From Vicinamibacteria bacterium (GTDB lineage Bacteria; Acidobacteriota; Vicinamibacteria; Vicinamibacterales; UBA8438), in NCBI GenBank assembly GCA_022820675.1, contig JAJEFC010000401.1, positions 1 to 44,588 on the forward strand: a DNA stretch of 44,588 nt. The letters run 5' to 3'. Under the pieces are notes generated by a model. It was given only the letters and a program-made list of their open reading frames with translations. It made no database searches and was not told the origin of the DNA. The translations under genes were made by a program, and so were the position numbers. Positions 7,812 to 16,197 of this stretch are shown one piece after another; position 1 is the stretch's first letter, and the number at the start of each line of letters is the position of its first letter.

Positions 7812-8711
7812 ATGAGACGCAGCATCACGCTCGGCGCGGTGGTGGCGGTCGGGGTTCTGTCGGTCGGGGTCAACGGGTTCCAGCAGCTCGATCCGGACGC
7901 GGTGGACGCGGCCGTCATCGAGCAGGTCAGGGACAACCTCTACGTCATCACCGGATCGTCGACGGTCGACCGGTCGCTGTTCAGCGGCGGCAACGTCGGG
8001 GTCTTCGTGATGGAGGATGGGGTGGCCATCGTCGACACCAAGCTGCCGGGGTGGGGGCCGGTGATCCTCGAGCGCATCCGCTCGGTGACCGACAAGCCCG
8101 TCGTCACCATCGTCAACACCCACACCCACGGCGACCACGTGGGCAGCAACGAGTTCTTCGATGCGGCGCGCATCGTGGCCCACGAGAACACCAAGGCCAA
8201 CATGGAGCGCATGGACAACTTCCAGGGCGGCAACGCCCGGTTCCTGCCCGCCGCCACCTACTCCGACCGGATGAGCCTCGGCTCGGGCGACGATCGCATC
8301 GACCTGTACCACTTCGGGGCCGGCCACACCGACGGCGACACGTTCATCGTCTATCCCGCCCTCGGGGTGCTGCAGACCGGCGACATGTTCCCGTGGCGGG
8401 ACGCGCCGTTCCTCGACACGAGCAACGGCGGCAGCGGGCTCGCCATGCCCGAGACGCTGGCCGCGGCCATCGCCGGCATCGAGGGCGTCGACGTGGTGGT
8501 GCCGGGTCACATCCCGGTCACGACGTGGGAGAGCTTCCAGGAGTTCCAGCGCTACAACGCCGACCTCCTGGACGCGGTGCGGACCGCCAAGGGCGCGGGC
8601 CTGAGCGAGGACGACGCGGCGAGCGGCGTCAGCCTGGCGAGCGGGTACCCCCACTATGACTCGACGCGCGTCGAGGCGGCGATCCGGGTGATCTACAACG
8701 AGCTGCCGTAG
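7812..8711 (+). CDS. Exported MBL-fold metallo-hydrolase
   Basis: 299 residues with an N-terminal signal or anchor (residues 1-22). The zinc motif HTHGDH is at residues 104-109, followed by His172 (GAGHTDGDT), Asp191 (LQTGDMF) and His233 (VVPGH). All five metal-binding elements of a di-zinc metallo-beta-lactamase fold are therefore present. The family includes lactamases, glyoxalases and other hydrolases; nothing fixes the substrate. The absence of conserved class B lactamase loops makes antibiotic hydrolysis unproven. The start is supported by GGAG just upstream. It converges with a small membrane-protein gene. Confidence 0.87.
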   Translation: MRRSITLGAVVAVGVLSVGVNGFQQLDPDAVDAAVIEQVRDNLYVITGSSTVDRSLFSGGNVGVFVMEDGVAIVDTKLPGWGPVILERIRSVTDKPVVTIVNTHTHGDHVGSNEFFDAARIVAHENTKANMERMDNFQGGNARFLPAATYSDRMSLGSGDDRIDLYHFGAGHTDGDTFIVYPALGVLQTGDMFPWRDAPFLDTSNGGSGLAMPETLAAAIAGIEGVDVVVPGHIPVTTWESFQEFQRYNADLLDAVRTAKGAGLSEDDAASGVSLASGYPHYDSTRVEAAIRVIYNELP

Positions 8712-8719
8712 CCGGCCTT

Positions 8720-8920
8720 CTAGAGTGCCCTGGGACCGGCGAGCACGCGGGCCGGGAACAGGATGATCGCGGTGAGCAGGGCGAAGACCCCGGTCACCGC
8801 GATGCCGAGCAGGCGGAACGGCAGCAGCATCACCCAGACGATGGGGTAGAGCAGCAGCGCCAGGAGCGCCAACGGCCAGCACAGCACGAGCAGGATGCAC
8901 CAGAGCAGGAACTTGGTCAT
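8720..8920 (-). CDS. Small membrane protein (66 aa, two helices)
   Basis: 66 residues, almost entirely hydrophobic. There are two membrane segments (about residues 4-33 and 37-56) joined by a short LLPFR turn and ending in basic PARVLAGPRAL. No family was recognised. It ends 8 bp from the stop of the convergent MBL gene. Confidence 0.6.
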   Translation of the reverse strand: MTKFLLWCILLVLCWPLALLALLLYPIVWVMLLPFRLLGIAVTGVFALLTAIILFPARVLAGPRAL

Positions 8921-8987
8921 GGTTCTATCCGCATCTGACGGAGGGCCGATCGCGGCGGTTCCACGGAGCGGCCCGCGGAGGATCGAG

Positions 8988-9266
8988 ATGAGCGAAATGA
9001 GCAAGGATGAGCTGGCCGTCTGGGAGCCGGCGTTGGCCCATGTCCGGCAAGCCCGGGAATCGGTCGCCAGACTCCACGACAGGCTGGTCCGCGAAGGCGT
9101 CGTGCAGGCGCAGCAAGCCTGGGGACCGTTGAACAGTCTTGACTTCGCCGTTTCGTCGCTCGAGATCGCGCGGCGGAAGAGGGGCCCGTGCCGAAAGACT
9201 CCCCAGCTCTCCCATACTCGGCGAGAGTGGGGCGTGGAGCAGGGCGGGCTGTGTAACCCCCGGTAG
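8988..9266 (+). CDS. Hypothetical small protein (92 aa)
   Basis: 92 residues starting at MSEMSKDELAVW, chosen because GGAGGATCGAG sits directly before the ATG. The first 65 residues look helical and charged (VRQARESVARLHDRLV); the tail is basic and low in hydrophobics. No family was recognised. A hairpin begins 5 bp after the stop and the next gene has its own strong ribosome site, so this may be a monocistronic unit. Confidence 0.5.
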   Translation: MSEMSKDELAVWEPALAHVRQARESVARLHDRLVREGVVQAQQAWGPLNSLDFAVSSLEIARRKRGPCRKTPQLSHTRREWGVEQGGLCNPR

Positions 9267-9270
9267 GGTT

Positions 9271-9285
9271 CCGAAGGGCCTTCGG
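9271..9285 (+). terminator. Hairpin between the 92-aa gene and the propeller gene
   Basis: CCGAAG-ggc-CTTCGG forms a 6-7 bp stem starting 5 bp after a stop codon and ending 15 bp before the next start. There is no T tract. It could terminate or attenuate transcription. Confidence 0.35.
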
Positions 9286-9300
9286 CGACAAGGAGTGACA

Positions 9301-10650
9301 GTGCCACGTTACTGCTCGCAGTTGCTCGCGCTGCTGATTGCCGGCAGCTTCGCCCCGGCCGTCCACGCCGACGACTGGCCCGAGTGGCGCGGGGCGGGCC
9401 GGGGGGGCGTTCTCCACGAGACCGGCCTCGTCGAGACGTTTCCCGAGGACGGCCTGCGGGTGGCGTGGCGCACGCCCGTCCACGGCGGCTACGCGGGCCC
9501 CGCGGTGGCGGACGGGCGGGTCTTCGTCACCGACGCCCGCCGCCCCGACCCGCGGTCGACGGCGGTCGTCGAGCGGGCCGTGGCCCTCGACGAGGAGACC
9601 GGCGAGGTGCTGTGGACGCACGAGTGGGAGACCGACTACGCGGGCCTGCAGCTCGTGTACGCCATCGGCCCGCGCGCCACGCCCACCGTCGACGGCGACC
9701 GCGTCTACGTGCTCGGGGCGATGGGCCGGCTGCTCGCCCTCGACGTGGCCGACGGGACGGTGCGGTGGGAGAGGGACTTTCCCGCCGACTTCGGCACCGA
9801 AGTGCCGTCGTGGGGCATGTCGGGGGCGCCGCTGGTCGACGGCGACCGCCTCATCTGTCTGGTGGGCGGCGAGCCCGACGCCAAGATGATGGCGTTCGAC
9901 AAGCACACCGGCGAGGAAATCTGGCGGGCCCTCTCGTCGGACTGGGAGCCCGGCTACAGCCAGCCCATCATCATCGAGGCGGGCGGCGCGCGGCAGCTCA
10001 TCGCGTGGCACCCGCGCGACATCAGCTCGCTCGACCCCGAGACCGGCGAGGTGTACTGGGAGATACGACACATCGTCGACATGGGCATCAATCCCGCGAC
10101 CGCCGTCCACAGCGGCCGCTACCTGTTCTTCACGTCGCAGTACGGCGGCGCGCGCATGCTGCTGCTCGACGAGGACCGCCCCGCGGCCGAGGTGCTCTGG
10201 GAGGGGGTGGGCGAGAGCGACCCCGATTACGGCTTCGACTTCAACACCCTGAACTCGGTCATCAGCACCCCGTTCATTCACGGGGACCACGTCTACGGCG
10301 TGGACGGCCACGGCGTCCTCCGCTGCCTCGAGGCGGCGACGGGCCGCCGCGTGTGGGAGACCGAGGCCCTGATCGGCGAGAGCACCAACTGGGCGACGGC
10401 GTTCTTCGTCCGCAACGGCGACCGCTACTTCGTCAACACCGACACCGGCGACCTCGTCATCGCCCGGTTCTCGCCGGACGGCTACGACGAGGTCAGCCGC
10501 ACGCCGCTGATCGAGCCCACGCATCCCTACGTGCGGCGGCGCCTCTCGGGGCGCGCCGTCAACTGGTCGCACCCGGCCTATGCGAACCGGCACGTCGTCG
10601 TCCGCAACGACCGCGAGATCGTGCGGCTGTCGCTGGCCGGGGAGGAGTAG
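9301..10650 (+). CDS. Exported PQQ-like beta-propeller protein (BamB-like)
   Basis: 449 residues starting GTG (VPRYCSQLLALLIAGSF), set by AAGGAG 5 bp upstream and a signal peptide ending at VHA-DD. Propeller repeats include VALDEETGEVLW, LALDVADGTVRW, MAFDKHTGEEIW, SSLDPETGEVYW and RCLEAATGRRVW. The opening DDWPEWRGAGRGG is typical of quinoprotein-like propellers fused to nothing else. Such proteins may bind PQQ or serve as scaffolds like BamB; no catalytic residue set is evident. It probably shares an operon with the following phosphoesterase, with a gap of 1-10 bp. Confidence 0.83.
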   Translation: MPRYCSQLLALLIAGSFAPAVHADDWPEWRGAGRGGVLHETGLVETFPEDGLRVAWRTPVHGGYAGPAVADGRVFVTDARRPDPRSTAVVERAVALDEETGEVLWTHEWETDYAGLQLVYAIGPRATPTVDGDRVYVLGAMGRLLALDVADGTVRWERDFPADFGTEVPSWGMSGAPLVDGDRLICLVGGEPDAKMMAFDKHTGEEIWRALSSDWEPGYSQPIIIEAGGARQLIAWHPRDISSLDPETGEVYWEIRHIVDMGINPATAVHSGRYLFFTSQYGGARMLLLDEDRPAAEVLWEGVGESDPDYGFDFNTLNSVISTPFIHGDHVYGVDGHGVLRCLEAATGRRVWETEALIGESTNWATAFFVRNGDRYFVNTDTGDLVIARFSPDGYDEVSRTPLIEPTHPYVRRRLSGRAVNWSHPAYANRHVVVRNDREIVRLSLAGEE

Positions 10651-10660
10651 GGTGGCAGCC

Positions 10661-12367
10661 ATGGGCCGGTTCCCCGAAGTCCGGGCCGCTGAAGGACACG
10701 GATGGCCGTCGGCCGGGCCGCGCAGGAAGCAGGGCGGCCGAGCCGCGATCTGCGGGCTCGGTCTCCTCGTACTCACCGGCATCCTGTCGGCGGTCCTGCT
10801 CCACGGCCAGAGCGACGACGCCGCGCCCCGCCGGGTCGTGGTGATGGGCGATCTGCACTTGGGCGAGGGGCGCGGACCTGACGGGGAGTGGTCGCCGTAC
10901 GAGGACTTCCGTTGGACGGAGGACCTCCAGGGCTTCCTGGCCGCTCTGGCGGAGGAGGCTGGCCCGACCGACCTCGTCCTGAACGGCGACACGTTCGAAC
11001 TGCTGCAGGCCGGCGACGGGGCCTGCGCCTACGACGACCCCGCTCTGGGTTGCAGCGAGAGCGAGGTCCTGGCCCGCCTCGACCGCGTGCTCGCGGCGCA
11101 CCGGGAGGAGATCGCCGCCCTCGCGGCGTTCGCCGCCGCCGGCGACAACCGGCTCGTGCTCGTGCCCGGCGACCACGACGCCGCTCTGCTGTTTCCCGCC
11201 GTGGCGCGCCGCGCCGTCGAGGCCTTCGCGGCCACGTCCGGGCGGGTCGGCGTGGCCGGGGACGGTTACTGGCGCTCCGCCGACGGGCTGATCCACGCCG
11301 AGCACGGCCACCAGATCGAGTATCGGGCCGACCGGTTTGACGACTGGTCGGCCCCGTTCGTGACCCGCTCCGGGCAACGGCACCTCGCGCGGCCGTGGGG
11401 GCAGTCGGTGGTGCAGGCGCTGTACGACCGCTACGAACCGCGGTTCCCGATCGTGGACAACCTCGCCGACGATGGCGCCGGCGTGCGCGAGGCCCTCGCC
11501 GCGGCCGGGGTGGACGACGCGGGGGCGGCGGCTCCCGACCTGCTTCGGTTCCTGCTCTTCCGCATGTCCTGGCAGCAGTTCCGGATGGACCTGGACCGGG
11601 GCGACGTCGAGCCGCCGGTCTGGGACCTCGCCCGGGTGCGGGGCGCCGGACCGGCGTTCCTCGTCGATTCCCTGCCCGACGACCACCGTTTCCGGCCGCT
11701 GGCCGCGCGGGCCCTCGACGACGGTCGCCTGACCGCCCTCATGGACGGCCTGAGCGACGGCGAGCTGACCGCGATCTGCGACCACCGGGCGGCCCTCCGC
11801 CGGGCCCGGCGGCGCTTCGAGCGCATCCTGACCCAGCTCGACCCCACCGGCCCGCCGCTGACCGAATGTCCGCGCACCCCGGAGACCGACGCGCCGCGGT
11901 TCGAGTACTTCTGGGGCTCGCGCGACCGCGTCTTCGGCCGCCACCTCGAGCAGTTGACCGACCCCCGCCCGGTCGCGGTGATGGTCCACGGGCACACCCA
12001 TCTGCCGGACTACCGCCAGGGGAACTTCACCCGCGTCGAGGCCGGCTTGACCTACGTCGTCGACGGCTTCTCGCCGGTGCGGGGGGCCGCGACCCCCATC
12101 GTCATCAACGCGGGCGCGTGGCAGCGCACCGTCACGCCGCGGCAGCTCGACGAGCACCGCCGGCGCCAGGGGCTGTCCGAGGCCGAGCTGCTGGAGTCGA
12201 TGCGGCCCGAGGAACTGCCCCCCTGCTACAGCTTCGTGCAGATCGATCCCTACGACGAGCGGCCCGAGCCGCCGGTGCTTCGCTACTGGCGCCAGGACCG
12301 CGACGGAACCTGGGCCATGGCGCCCCGGTGCGGGCGGGGTATCTCCGACTCGGTGTCCGCGCCATAG
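10661..12367 (+). CDS. Membrane-anchored metallophosphoesterase
   Basis: 568 residues. A single membrane segment (about 29-48) follows a basic N terminus, placing the catalytic part in the periplasm. Calcineurin-type motifs appear in order: GDLHLGE (63-69), NGDTFE (108-113), GDHD (170-173, in place of the usual GNHD), EHGHQ, and GHTH (444-447). A long insert separates the third and last motifs. The substrate is unknown; long periplasmic members act on phosphodiesters or lipids. An alternative in-frame GTG at 10652 is only 4 bp from GGAGGAG, while the ATG at 10661 lies 13 bp away, so the start is uncertain by three codons. Confidence 0.82.
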   Translation: MGRFPEVRAAEGHGWPSAGPRRKQGGRAAICGLGLLVLTGILSAVLLHGQSDDAAPRRVVVMGDLHLGEGRGPDGEWSPYEDFRWTEDLQGFLAALAEEAGPTDLVLNGDTFELLQAGDGACAYDDPALGCSESEVLARLDRVLAAHREEIAALAAFAAAGDNRLVLVPGDHDAALLFPAVARRAVEAFAATSGRVGVAGDGYWRSADGLIHAEHGHQIEYRADRFDDWSAPFVTRSGQRHLARPWGQSVVQALYDRYEPRFPIVDNLADDGAGVREALAAAGVDDAGAAAPDLLRFLLFRMSWQQFRMDLDRGDVEPPVWDLARVRGAGPAFLVDSLPDDHRFRPLAARALDDGRLTALMDGLSDGELTAICDHRAALRRARRRFERILTQLDPTGPPLTECPRTPETDAPRFEYFWGSRDRVFGRHLEQLTDPRPVAVMVHGHTHLPDYRQGNFTRVEAGLTYVVDGFSPVRGAATPIVINAGAWQRTVTPRQLDEHRRRQGLSEAELLESMRPEELPPCYSFVQIDPYDERPEPPVLRYWRQDRDGTWAMAPRCGRGISDSVSAP

Positions 12368-12375
12368 AGGGGCGG

Positions 12376-12520
12376 CACGGGGCTACCGGCAGGAACAGTG
12401 ATCGCTATGAGCTTGCCAACCTCACCTGGCGCCGCTCGGCTACGGTGCCGCTCGGCTACTACGGTTTCCGGCGCTCGATACGTGGCAGCGCAGTCTCCGT
12501 CGTCGCCCTGACGTGATTGC
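12376..12520 (-). repeat. Dispersed peptide-like element, copy A
   Basis: Read on the minus strand, this gap after the Uma2 stop carries an open stretch beginning GDDGDCAATYRAPE and ending GKLIAITVPAGSPVPP. It matches copy B at 28.2 kb: 25 of 29 bases agree over GTTGGCAAG to CTGTTCC, and CTGCCACGT is shared upstream. In the shared peptide core three codon differences are synonymous and one is Leu/Val. Inside copy A, GCCGCTCGGCTAC occurs twice (12431-12443 and 12448-12460). It lacks a clear start codon and ribosome site, so it is not called a gene. Confidence 0.65.
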
Positions 12521-12595
12521 GAGGGCAGTCCGGGTCGCGCGGTTACGATTACAGGACGGGAAGAGCGAGGTCGGGGGAGGAAGGGCTCGGTCCTT

Positions 12596-13171
12596 TCAGT
12601 CGAGCATCGCGGCCACGGGGATGGCGCCGACCTCGGGAAGCGCGGTGATGTCCACCGCGGCGCCGCGTTCGACGACCGCATGCTCGGCGTAGCCGTTCGC
12701 GCCGGGCCGGCGGTACACGTGCACCCGTTCCTCTTCCAGTGCGAGCACCCAGAGCTCGCGGACGCCGGCGCGGGCATAGAGAAGGGGCTTGACGTCCCGA
12801 TCGAAATCGAGCGTCGTGTCGGCCACCTCGATCAGCAGGAGCACGTCGTCGGGGCGCGGATGCCGGCTGCCATAGACCTCCTTCGGTTCGAGCAGGGCCA
12901 CGTCCGGTTCCGGTTCCGAGCGGTCGTCCAGGCGCACCGGGTTCTGTATGCTGACGAGCGCCCTCGGCGTCACCTTGAGCACCAGGAGCTCCGTCAGGCG
13001 ACGCACGCACTGGGCGTGCCCACTGCCGATGGGGTTCATCTCGTAGATCCTGCCGTCGAGCAGCTCGACCCGGTCGTTCTCCCTCAGGATGCCGTGGTGG
13101 GCCAGCCTGTGGTACTCGCTGACTGTGAAGCTGCGCTCGCGGGGAGACGCGATCGTGTTCATGTCGTGCAT
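12596..13171 (-). CDS. Uma2 family endonuclease (DUF820), second copy
   Basis: 191 residues. Family landmarks are FTVSEYHRLAHHGIL, VELLDGRIYEMNPIG, SEPEPDVALLEP, VLLLIEVADTTLDFDRD-x-K and LYARAGVRELWVLALEEE. The conserved acidic residues and the lysine of the PD-(D/E)XK-like site are present. An internal ATG at 13162 is an alternative start; neither has a strong ribosome site. It is about as different from the 3.1-3.6 kb copy as two family members normally are, so it is not a recent duplicate. Copy A of the dispersed element lies just 3' of it. Confidence 0.82.
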   Translation of the reverse strand: MHDMNTIASPRERSFTVSEYHRLAHHGILRENDRVELLDGRIYEMNPIGSGHAQCVRRLTELLVLKVTPRALVSIQNPVRLDDRSEPEPDVALLEPKEVYGSRHPRPDDVLLLIEVADTTLDFDRDVKPLLYARAGVRELWVLALEEERVHVYRRPGANGYAEHAVVERGAAVDITALPEVGAIPVAAMLD

Positions 13172-13251
13172 CGCGGTTCCGTTCAAGGATAGCCGATCCG
13201 TCCGTGCTTCCCTGCCGGGGACGGCCCGGAGACCGTCCGGAGCATGCGGCC

Positions 13252-13257
13252 TATAAT
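13252..13257 (+). promoter_or_regulatory. -10 element TATAAT
   Basis: A perfect TATAAT stands out in GC-rich surroundings, 53 bp before the start of the serine hydrolase gene. No good -35 was seen at 16-18 bp. Confidence 0.5.
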
Positions 13258-13310
13258 GCTGCGGTCGGACCCGCGCCGGGCGGTTCGACCGACCTCCGAA
13301 GGAGACAGTG

Positions 13311-14618
13311 ATGACGAGAGCGACGACGAAGTGGTGGGTGCTGGCCGCAGTGCTGGCGGCGGCGGTGGCCGCGGGGAGTGCGAGCGCGCCGGGCGACGTG
13401 CCCGACATGGCCGGCGTGCCGGCGGCCGAGCCCGAGGCGGTGGGCATGTCGTCGGCCCGGCTCGAGCGCCTCGACCGCGTCATGCAGGGCTACATCGACC
13501 GCGACGAGGTGGCCGGGGTCGTCACCCTGGTGGCGCGGAAAGGCAAGGTCGTGCACTTCTCGGCCCTCGGCGAGCGCGACGTCGAGGCCGGCGCGCCGAT
13601 GACCCACGACACCATCTTCCGCATCGCGTCGATGACCAAGCCCATCGCGTCGGTGGCGCTGATGATGCTCTACGAGGAGGGCCGCTTCCAGTTGCGCGAC
13701 CCCATCGCCAAGTGGCTGCCCGAGTTCGCAGACATGCAGGTGGCGGTCCCCGCGCCCCCGCAGGAGCGGCTGACCGGCCGCTACAAGACGGTGCCGGCGG
13801 TCCGGCCCATCACCGTGCAGCAGGTCCTGACCCACACCGCGGGCCTCGCCAACACCTATCGCGGCATCACCCAGCCCGAGTTCCAGCGGGTGGTGGCCCC
13901 GCGCGAGCCCGGCGACACGGTGGGCGACATGCTCAAGCGCCTCGCCACCCTGCCCCTCAACTTCCACCCCGGCGACCACTGGGAGTACGGGCGCGCCACC
14001 GACGTCGTGGGCCGGCTCGTCGAGGTCATGTCGGGCCAGACCCTCGACGCGTTCCTGAAGGAGCGCATCTTCGAGCCCCTCGACATGAGGGACACCCACT
14101 TCTACCTGCCGAAGTCGAAGCTCGGCCGGTTCGCCGCCCTCTACCGCCCGGACGCGGACGGCAAGATCGAGCTGGCCGAGGCCCCCACGGCCGAGAGCCG
14201 CTTCGTGGCCGAGCCCCACACCTACTTCAGCGGCGCCGGGGGTCTCGTGTCGACGGCGGGCGACTACTTCCGCTTCCACCAGATGATGCTCAACGGCGGC
14301 GAGCTCGACGGCGCCCGCATCCTCGGCCGCAAGACGGTCGAGCTGATGACCGCCAACCACACCGGCGACAAGGGCATCTGGCTCGCCGGCCCCGGCTACG
14401 GCTTCGGCCTCGGCTACGCGGTGGTCACCGACCTCGGCCCGTCCGGCACGCCGCGCTCGGAGGGGTCCTACTACTGGGGCGGCGCCTTCGGCACCATCTT
14501 CTGGGTCGACCCGTCCGAGGAGCTGATCGGCATCCTGATGGAGCAGATCCGGCCCTACACCCACCTCAACGTCCGGCCGGACCTGGCGACGATGACCTAC
14601 CAGGCGATAGTCGACTGA
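13311..14618 (+). CDS. Exported serine hydrolase, beta-lactamase class C/EstB-like
   Basis: 435 residues with a signal peptide (to about GSASA). The SxxK motif is SMTK at 107-110, in the family context FRIASMTKPIASVALMMLYEEG. The tyrosine motif region is WEYGRATDVVG (Tyr226), where YxN is replaced by YGR as in many esterase-type members. The KTG-like strand is represented by YYWGGAFGTIFWVDP. This suggests an esterase or peptidase rather than a true AmpC. AAGGAG is 6 bp from the ATG at 13311, with a GTG three bases earlier as an alternative. The 3' end is duplicated downstream as a degenerate tandem array. Confidence 0.87.
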   Translation: MTRATTKWWVLAAVLAAAVAAGSASAPGDVPDMAGVPAAEPEAVGMSSARLERLDRVMQGYIDRDEVAGVVTLVARKGKVVHFSALGERDVEAGAPMTHDTIFRIASMTKPIASVALMMLYEEGRFQLRDPIAKWLPEFADMQVAVPAPPQERLTGRYKTVPAVRPITVQQVLTHTAGLANTYRGITQPEFQRVVAPREPGDTVGDMLKRLATLPLNFHPGDHWEYGRATDVVGRLVEVMSGQTLDAFLKERIFEPLDMRDTHFYLPKSKLGRFAALYRPDADGKIELAEAPTAESRFVAEPHTYFSGAGGLVSTAGDYFRFHQMMLNGGELDGARILGRKTVELMTANHTGDKGIWLAGPGYGFGLGYAVVTDLGPSGTPRSEGSYYWGGAFGTIFWVDPSEELIGILMEQIRPYTHLNVRPDLATMTYQAIVD

Positions 14619-14752
14619 GCCGAGAGGCGGAAGGAAGGGGCCGGGCGATCGCCGATCGAGCCGGGAGGCGGAAGGGACCCGGCGATTTGCCGACCGAGCC
14701 GAGAGGCTGAAGGGGAACTCAGGCGATAGTCGACTGAGCCGAAATGCTGAAG
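14602..14752 (+). repeat. Degenerate tandem copies of a gene 3' end
   Basis: The last codons of the serine hydrolase plus its stop (AGGCGATAGTCGACTGAGCC) recur exactly at 14721-14740. Two decayed units lie between, each carrying a GCGAT...GAGCCG core followed by GGCGGAAGG or GGCTGAAGG. The unit is about 37-42 bp. The last copy runs straight into the ATG of the small membrane protein, so each unit carries a stop-like codon and a purine-rich site. Confidence 0.75.
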
Positions 14753-14935
14753 TGGATCGTCCTCGCGACGGTGCTGGGGTGGGTCGGCCGGCTGATGCTC
14801 GACCGCGTGCGGGTGGCCGTCAACCGGCCCCCGCCCCCGCGCCGCTTCGACGTCTTCACGGTGCTCGCCATCGTCGTCGTGCTGCTGTGGCTGCTGCCGT
14901 TCGTGCTGCCGTTCTTCAGGGACGCGGCGGAGTAG
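14744..14935 (+). CDS. Small membrane protein (63 aa)
   Basis: 63 residues with two hydrophobic segments (about 3-18 and 38-57) separated by a basic, proline-rich loop (VAVNRPPPPRRFD). No family was recognised. Its start lies at the end of the tandem array that copies the upstream gene's stop region. The ribosome site is weak. Confidence 0.5.
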   Translation: MLKWIVLATVLGWVGRLMLDRVRVAVNRPPPPRRFDVFTVLAIVVVLLWLLPFVLPFFRDAAE

Positions 14936-15131
14936 AGGAGGCAGTTCGTCGCTTCCGCCGTCGGGTCGCCCTCGCCGAAGAGGCGCCGCCGGACCGCGGC
15001 GCGGTGAGGATGCTGCTCGTCGCCGGCGCTCGGCGGGCGCGTTCAGTGCGCGGTCGGGCGAGGCGGCGCGATGCGCGCCTGCTCTCCGCCCCGCGAGCCG
15101 GGTCCGGGCGACCGGGAGATCGGCCGCCGGA

Positions 15132-15497
15132 TCACCCGCGGATTCTCAGGCGTCGAGTCCGCGCCTCCCATTCGCTTCGTCCCGGGAACGACGCGTCAGG
15201 GGCCGCGCCGAAGGTCTTCTCGAGCTCTTCGAGCTCCTCCAGCTCGGCATTCCATTCCGCGAAGAAGGCGCCGGCGTCCACGCTACGGCCCTGGTCCAGT
15301 TGGTCGGCGCCGGTCTCGATGTCACTCCGCGCGCGGTCGATCTCGACGTCCACCATCGCCTGCCGCTGCTGAAACCACCGCACCGCCGCTTGCACCGCCT
15401 CGCTGACGGACCGGTATCTCCCCCGACTGACAAGCGAGGTCAGGAATCGGGCCTGTTCGGACGTGAATGAGATGCTGATGCTCTCGCGCTCCGCCAT
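15132..15497 (-). CDS. ParD-like antitoxin, apparently orphan
   Basis: 121 residues. ISISFTSEQARFLTSLVSRG followed by YRSVSEAVQAAVRWFQQRQ is the ribbon-helix-helix start of ParD-type antitoxins. The remainder is acidic and rich in leucine and glutamate (WNAELEELEELEKTF), suited to binding a partner. A ParE toxin would be expected directly downstream, but 14936-15131 holds no frame resembling one. It is therefore an orphan, or the toxin has been lost. The ATG at 15497 is preferred to a GTG at 15512. Confidence 0.72.
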   Translation of the reverse strand: MAERESISISFTSEQARFLTSLVSRGRYRSVSEAVQAAVRWFQQRQAMVDVEIDRARSDIETGADQLDQGRSVDAGAFFAEWNAELEELEELEKTFGAAPDASFPGRSEWEARTRRLRIRG

Positions 15498-15560
15498 GTC
15501 ACCGTTCCTCACTTGTCGTTCCGTGCGGCATCGTAGCAGGGCCTCGCTCGCCCAACCCCG

Positions 15561-15614
15561 TCAGACCCGCCGGTCGGAAGCACGTGCGCGCGCCGGCAGC
15601 CGCCAGAGGAGCAT
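15561..15614 (-). pseudogene. Truncated start of a RES-domain toxin
   Basis: An ATG overlapping the antitoxin stop (TGATG) opens a frame reading MLLWRLPARARASDRRV and then stops. M-x-LWR(I/L) is the usual first strand of RES toxins, which modify NAD and are encoded just after Xre/ParS antitoxins. Only about 17 codons remain before the intergenic sequence. Confidence 0.4.
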
Positions 15615-15823
15615 CAGAGGGCGGCGCCCCAGGCGATGCTCGCCGGCAGGTTCTCGACCGTCCGCGTGCCGGCCGGCGTACTGATGAGATCGATGGGACG
15701 CTGTCCATCCAGCAGCGCCAGTTCCCGGTGGAGCCAGCGATCGGCCTTGTCCTTGTCGCCGAAGGTCTCTTCGGCAAGGGCTTTCACCCGGGCGAGCCGG
15801 GCGGAACGGTTGGTTTGTTCCAT
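15614..15823 (-). CDS. Xre/MbcA/ParS-type antitoxin, C-terminal toxin-binding domain only
   Basis: 69 residues: ARVKALAEETFGDKDKADRWLH followed by ALLDGQRPIDLISTPAGTRTVENLPASIAWG. This is the DUF2384/MbcA-ParS-Xre toxin-binding domain. Full-length members have about 60-90 extra N-terminal residues with a helix-turn-helix; these are missing, so DNA binding is doubtful. It follows DUF2442 by 15 bp on the same strand. Its stop codon overlaps an ATG that opens a truncated RES frame. Confidence 0.7.
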   Translation of the reverse strand: MEQTNRSARLARVKALAEETFGDKDKADRWLHRELALLDGQRPIDLISTPAGTRTVENLPASIAWGAAL

Positions 15824-15838
15824 CGCGAGCCTGTCGTC

Positions 15839-16189
15839 CTACGCCCCGGTTGGGCGGTGAGGACCGTTACGCCTCCTGCTGCCACCTGCGCGCGCTTCGT
15901 CGAGATCTTGCGCGGGCAGCGTGAATTCGGGTTGCACGGCGGGGGCCGACGGAGGGGCGCCGCCCCAGATGACAACGTCTGGACACAGGTCCGCTCCGTT
16001 CGGCCAGGACACCGTGCCGCCGTCGATTCCGACCCGTGCGAACATCTCCGGTCGCTCCCGAATCGGATCGAAGACCGGGCCCACCAGCAACGGGCCCACG
16101 TCGCGCTCTATCGTCGACCCGTCCGTCAGACGGAGCCTGAGGCGGCACCCCGGCAGAGGGTCCACCTCCGCGATACGCAGCAGCGCCAT
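15839..16189 (-). CDS. DUF2442 family protein
   Basis: 116 residues from the ATG at 16189. LRIAEVDPLPGCRLRLRLTDGS, then GPVFDPIRERPEMFARV, GTVSWPNGADLCPDVV. This is the compact DUF2442 fold, often encoded beside DUF4160 and suspected to be a toxin-antitoxin-like partner; no reaction is known. A GTG at 16201 overlaps the stop of the acetamidase gene by 4 bp (GTGA), which would couple their translation and add four residues. A tail of about 25 basic residues follows the domain. Confidence 0.78.
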   Translation of the reverse strand: MALLRIAEVDPLPGCRLRLRLTDGSTIERDVGPLLVGPVFDPIRERPEMFARVGIDGGTVSWPNGADLCPDVVIWGGAPPSAPAVQPEFTLPAQDLDEARAGGSRRRNGPHRPTGA

Positions 16190-16197
16190 GGAGCCTA

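Noticed and set aside
14936-15131. A ParE toxin partner for the ParD-like gene
   Set aside because: The minus-strand frames after the antitoxin stop are short or interrupted and show none of the RelE/ParE strand pattern.
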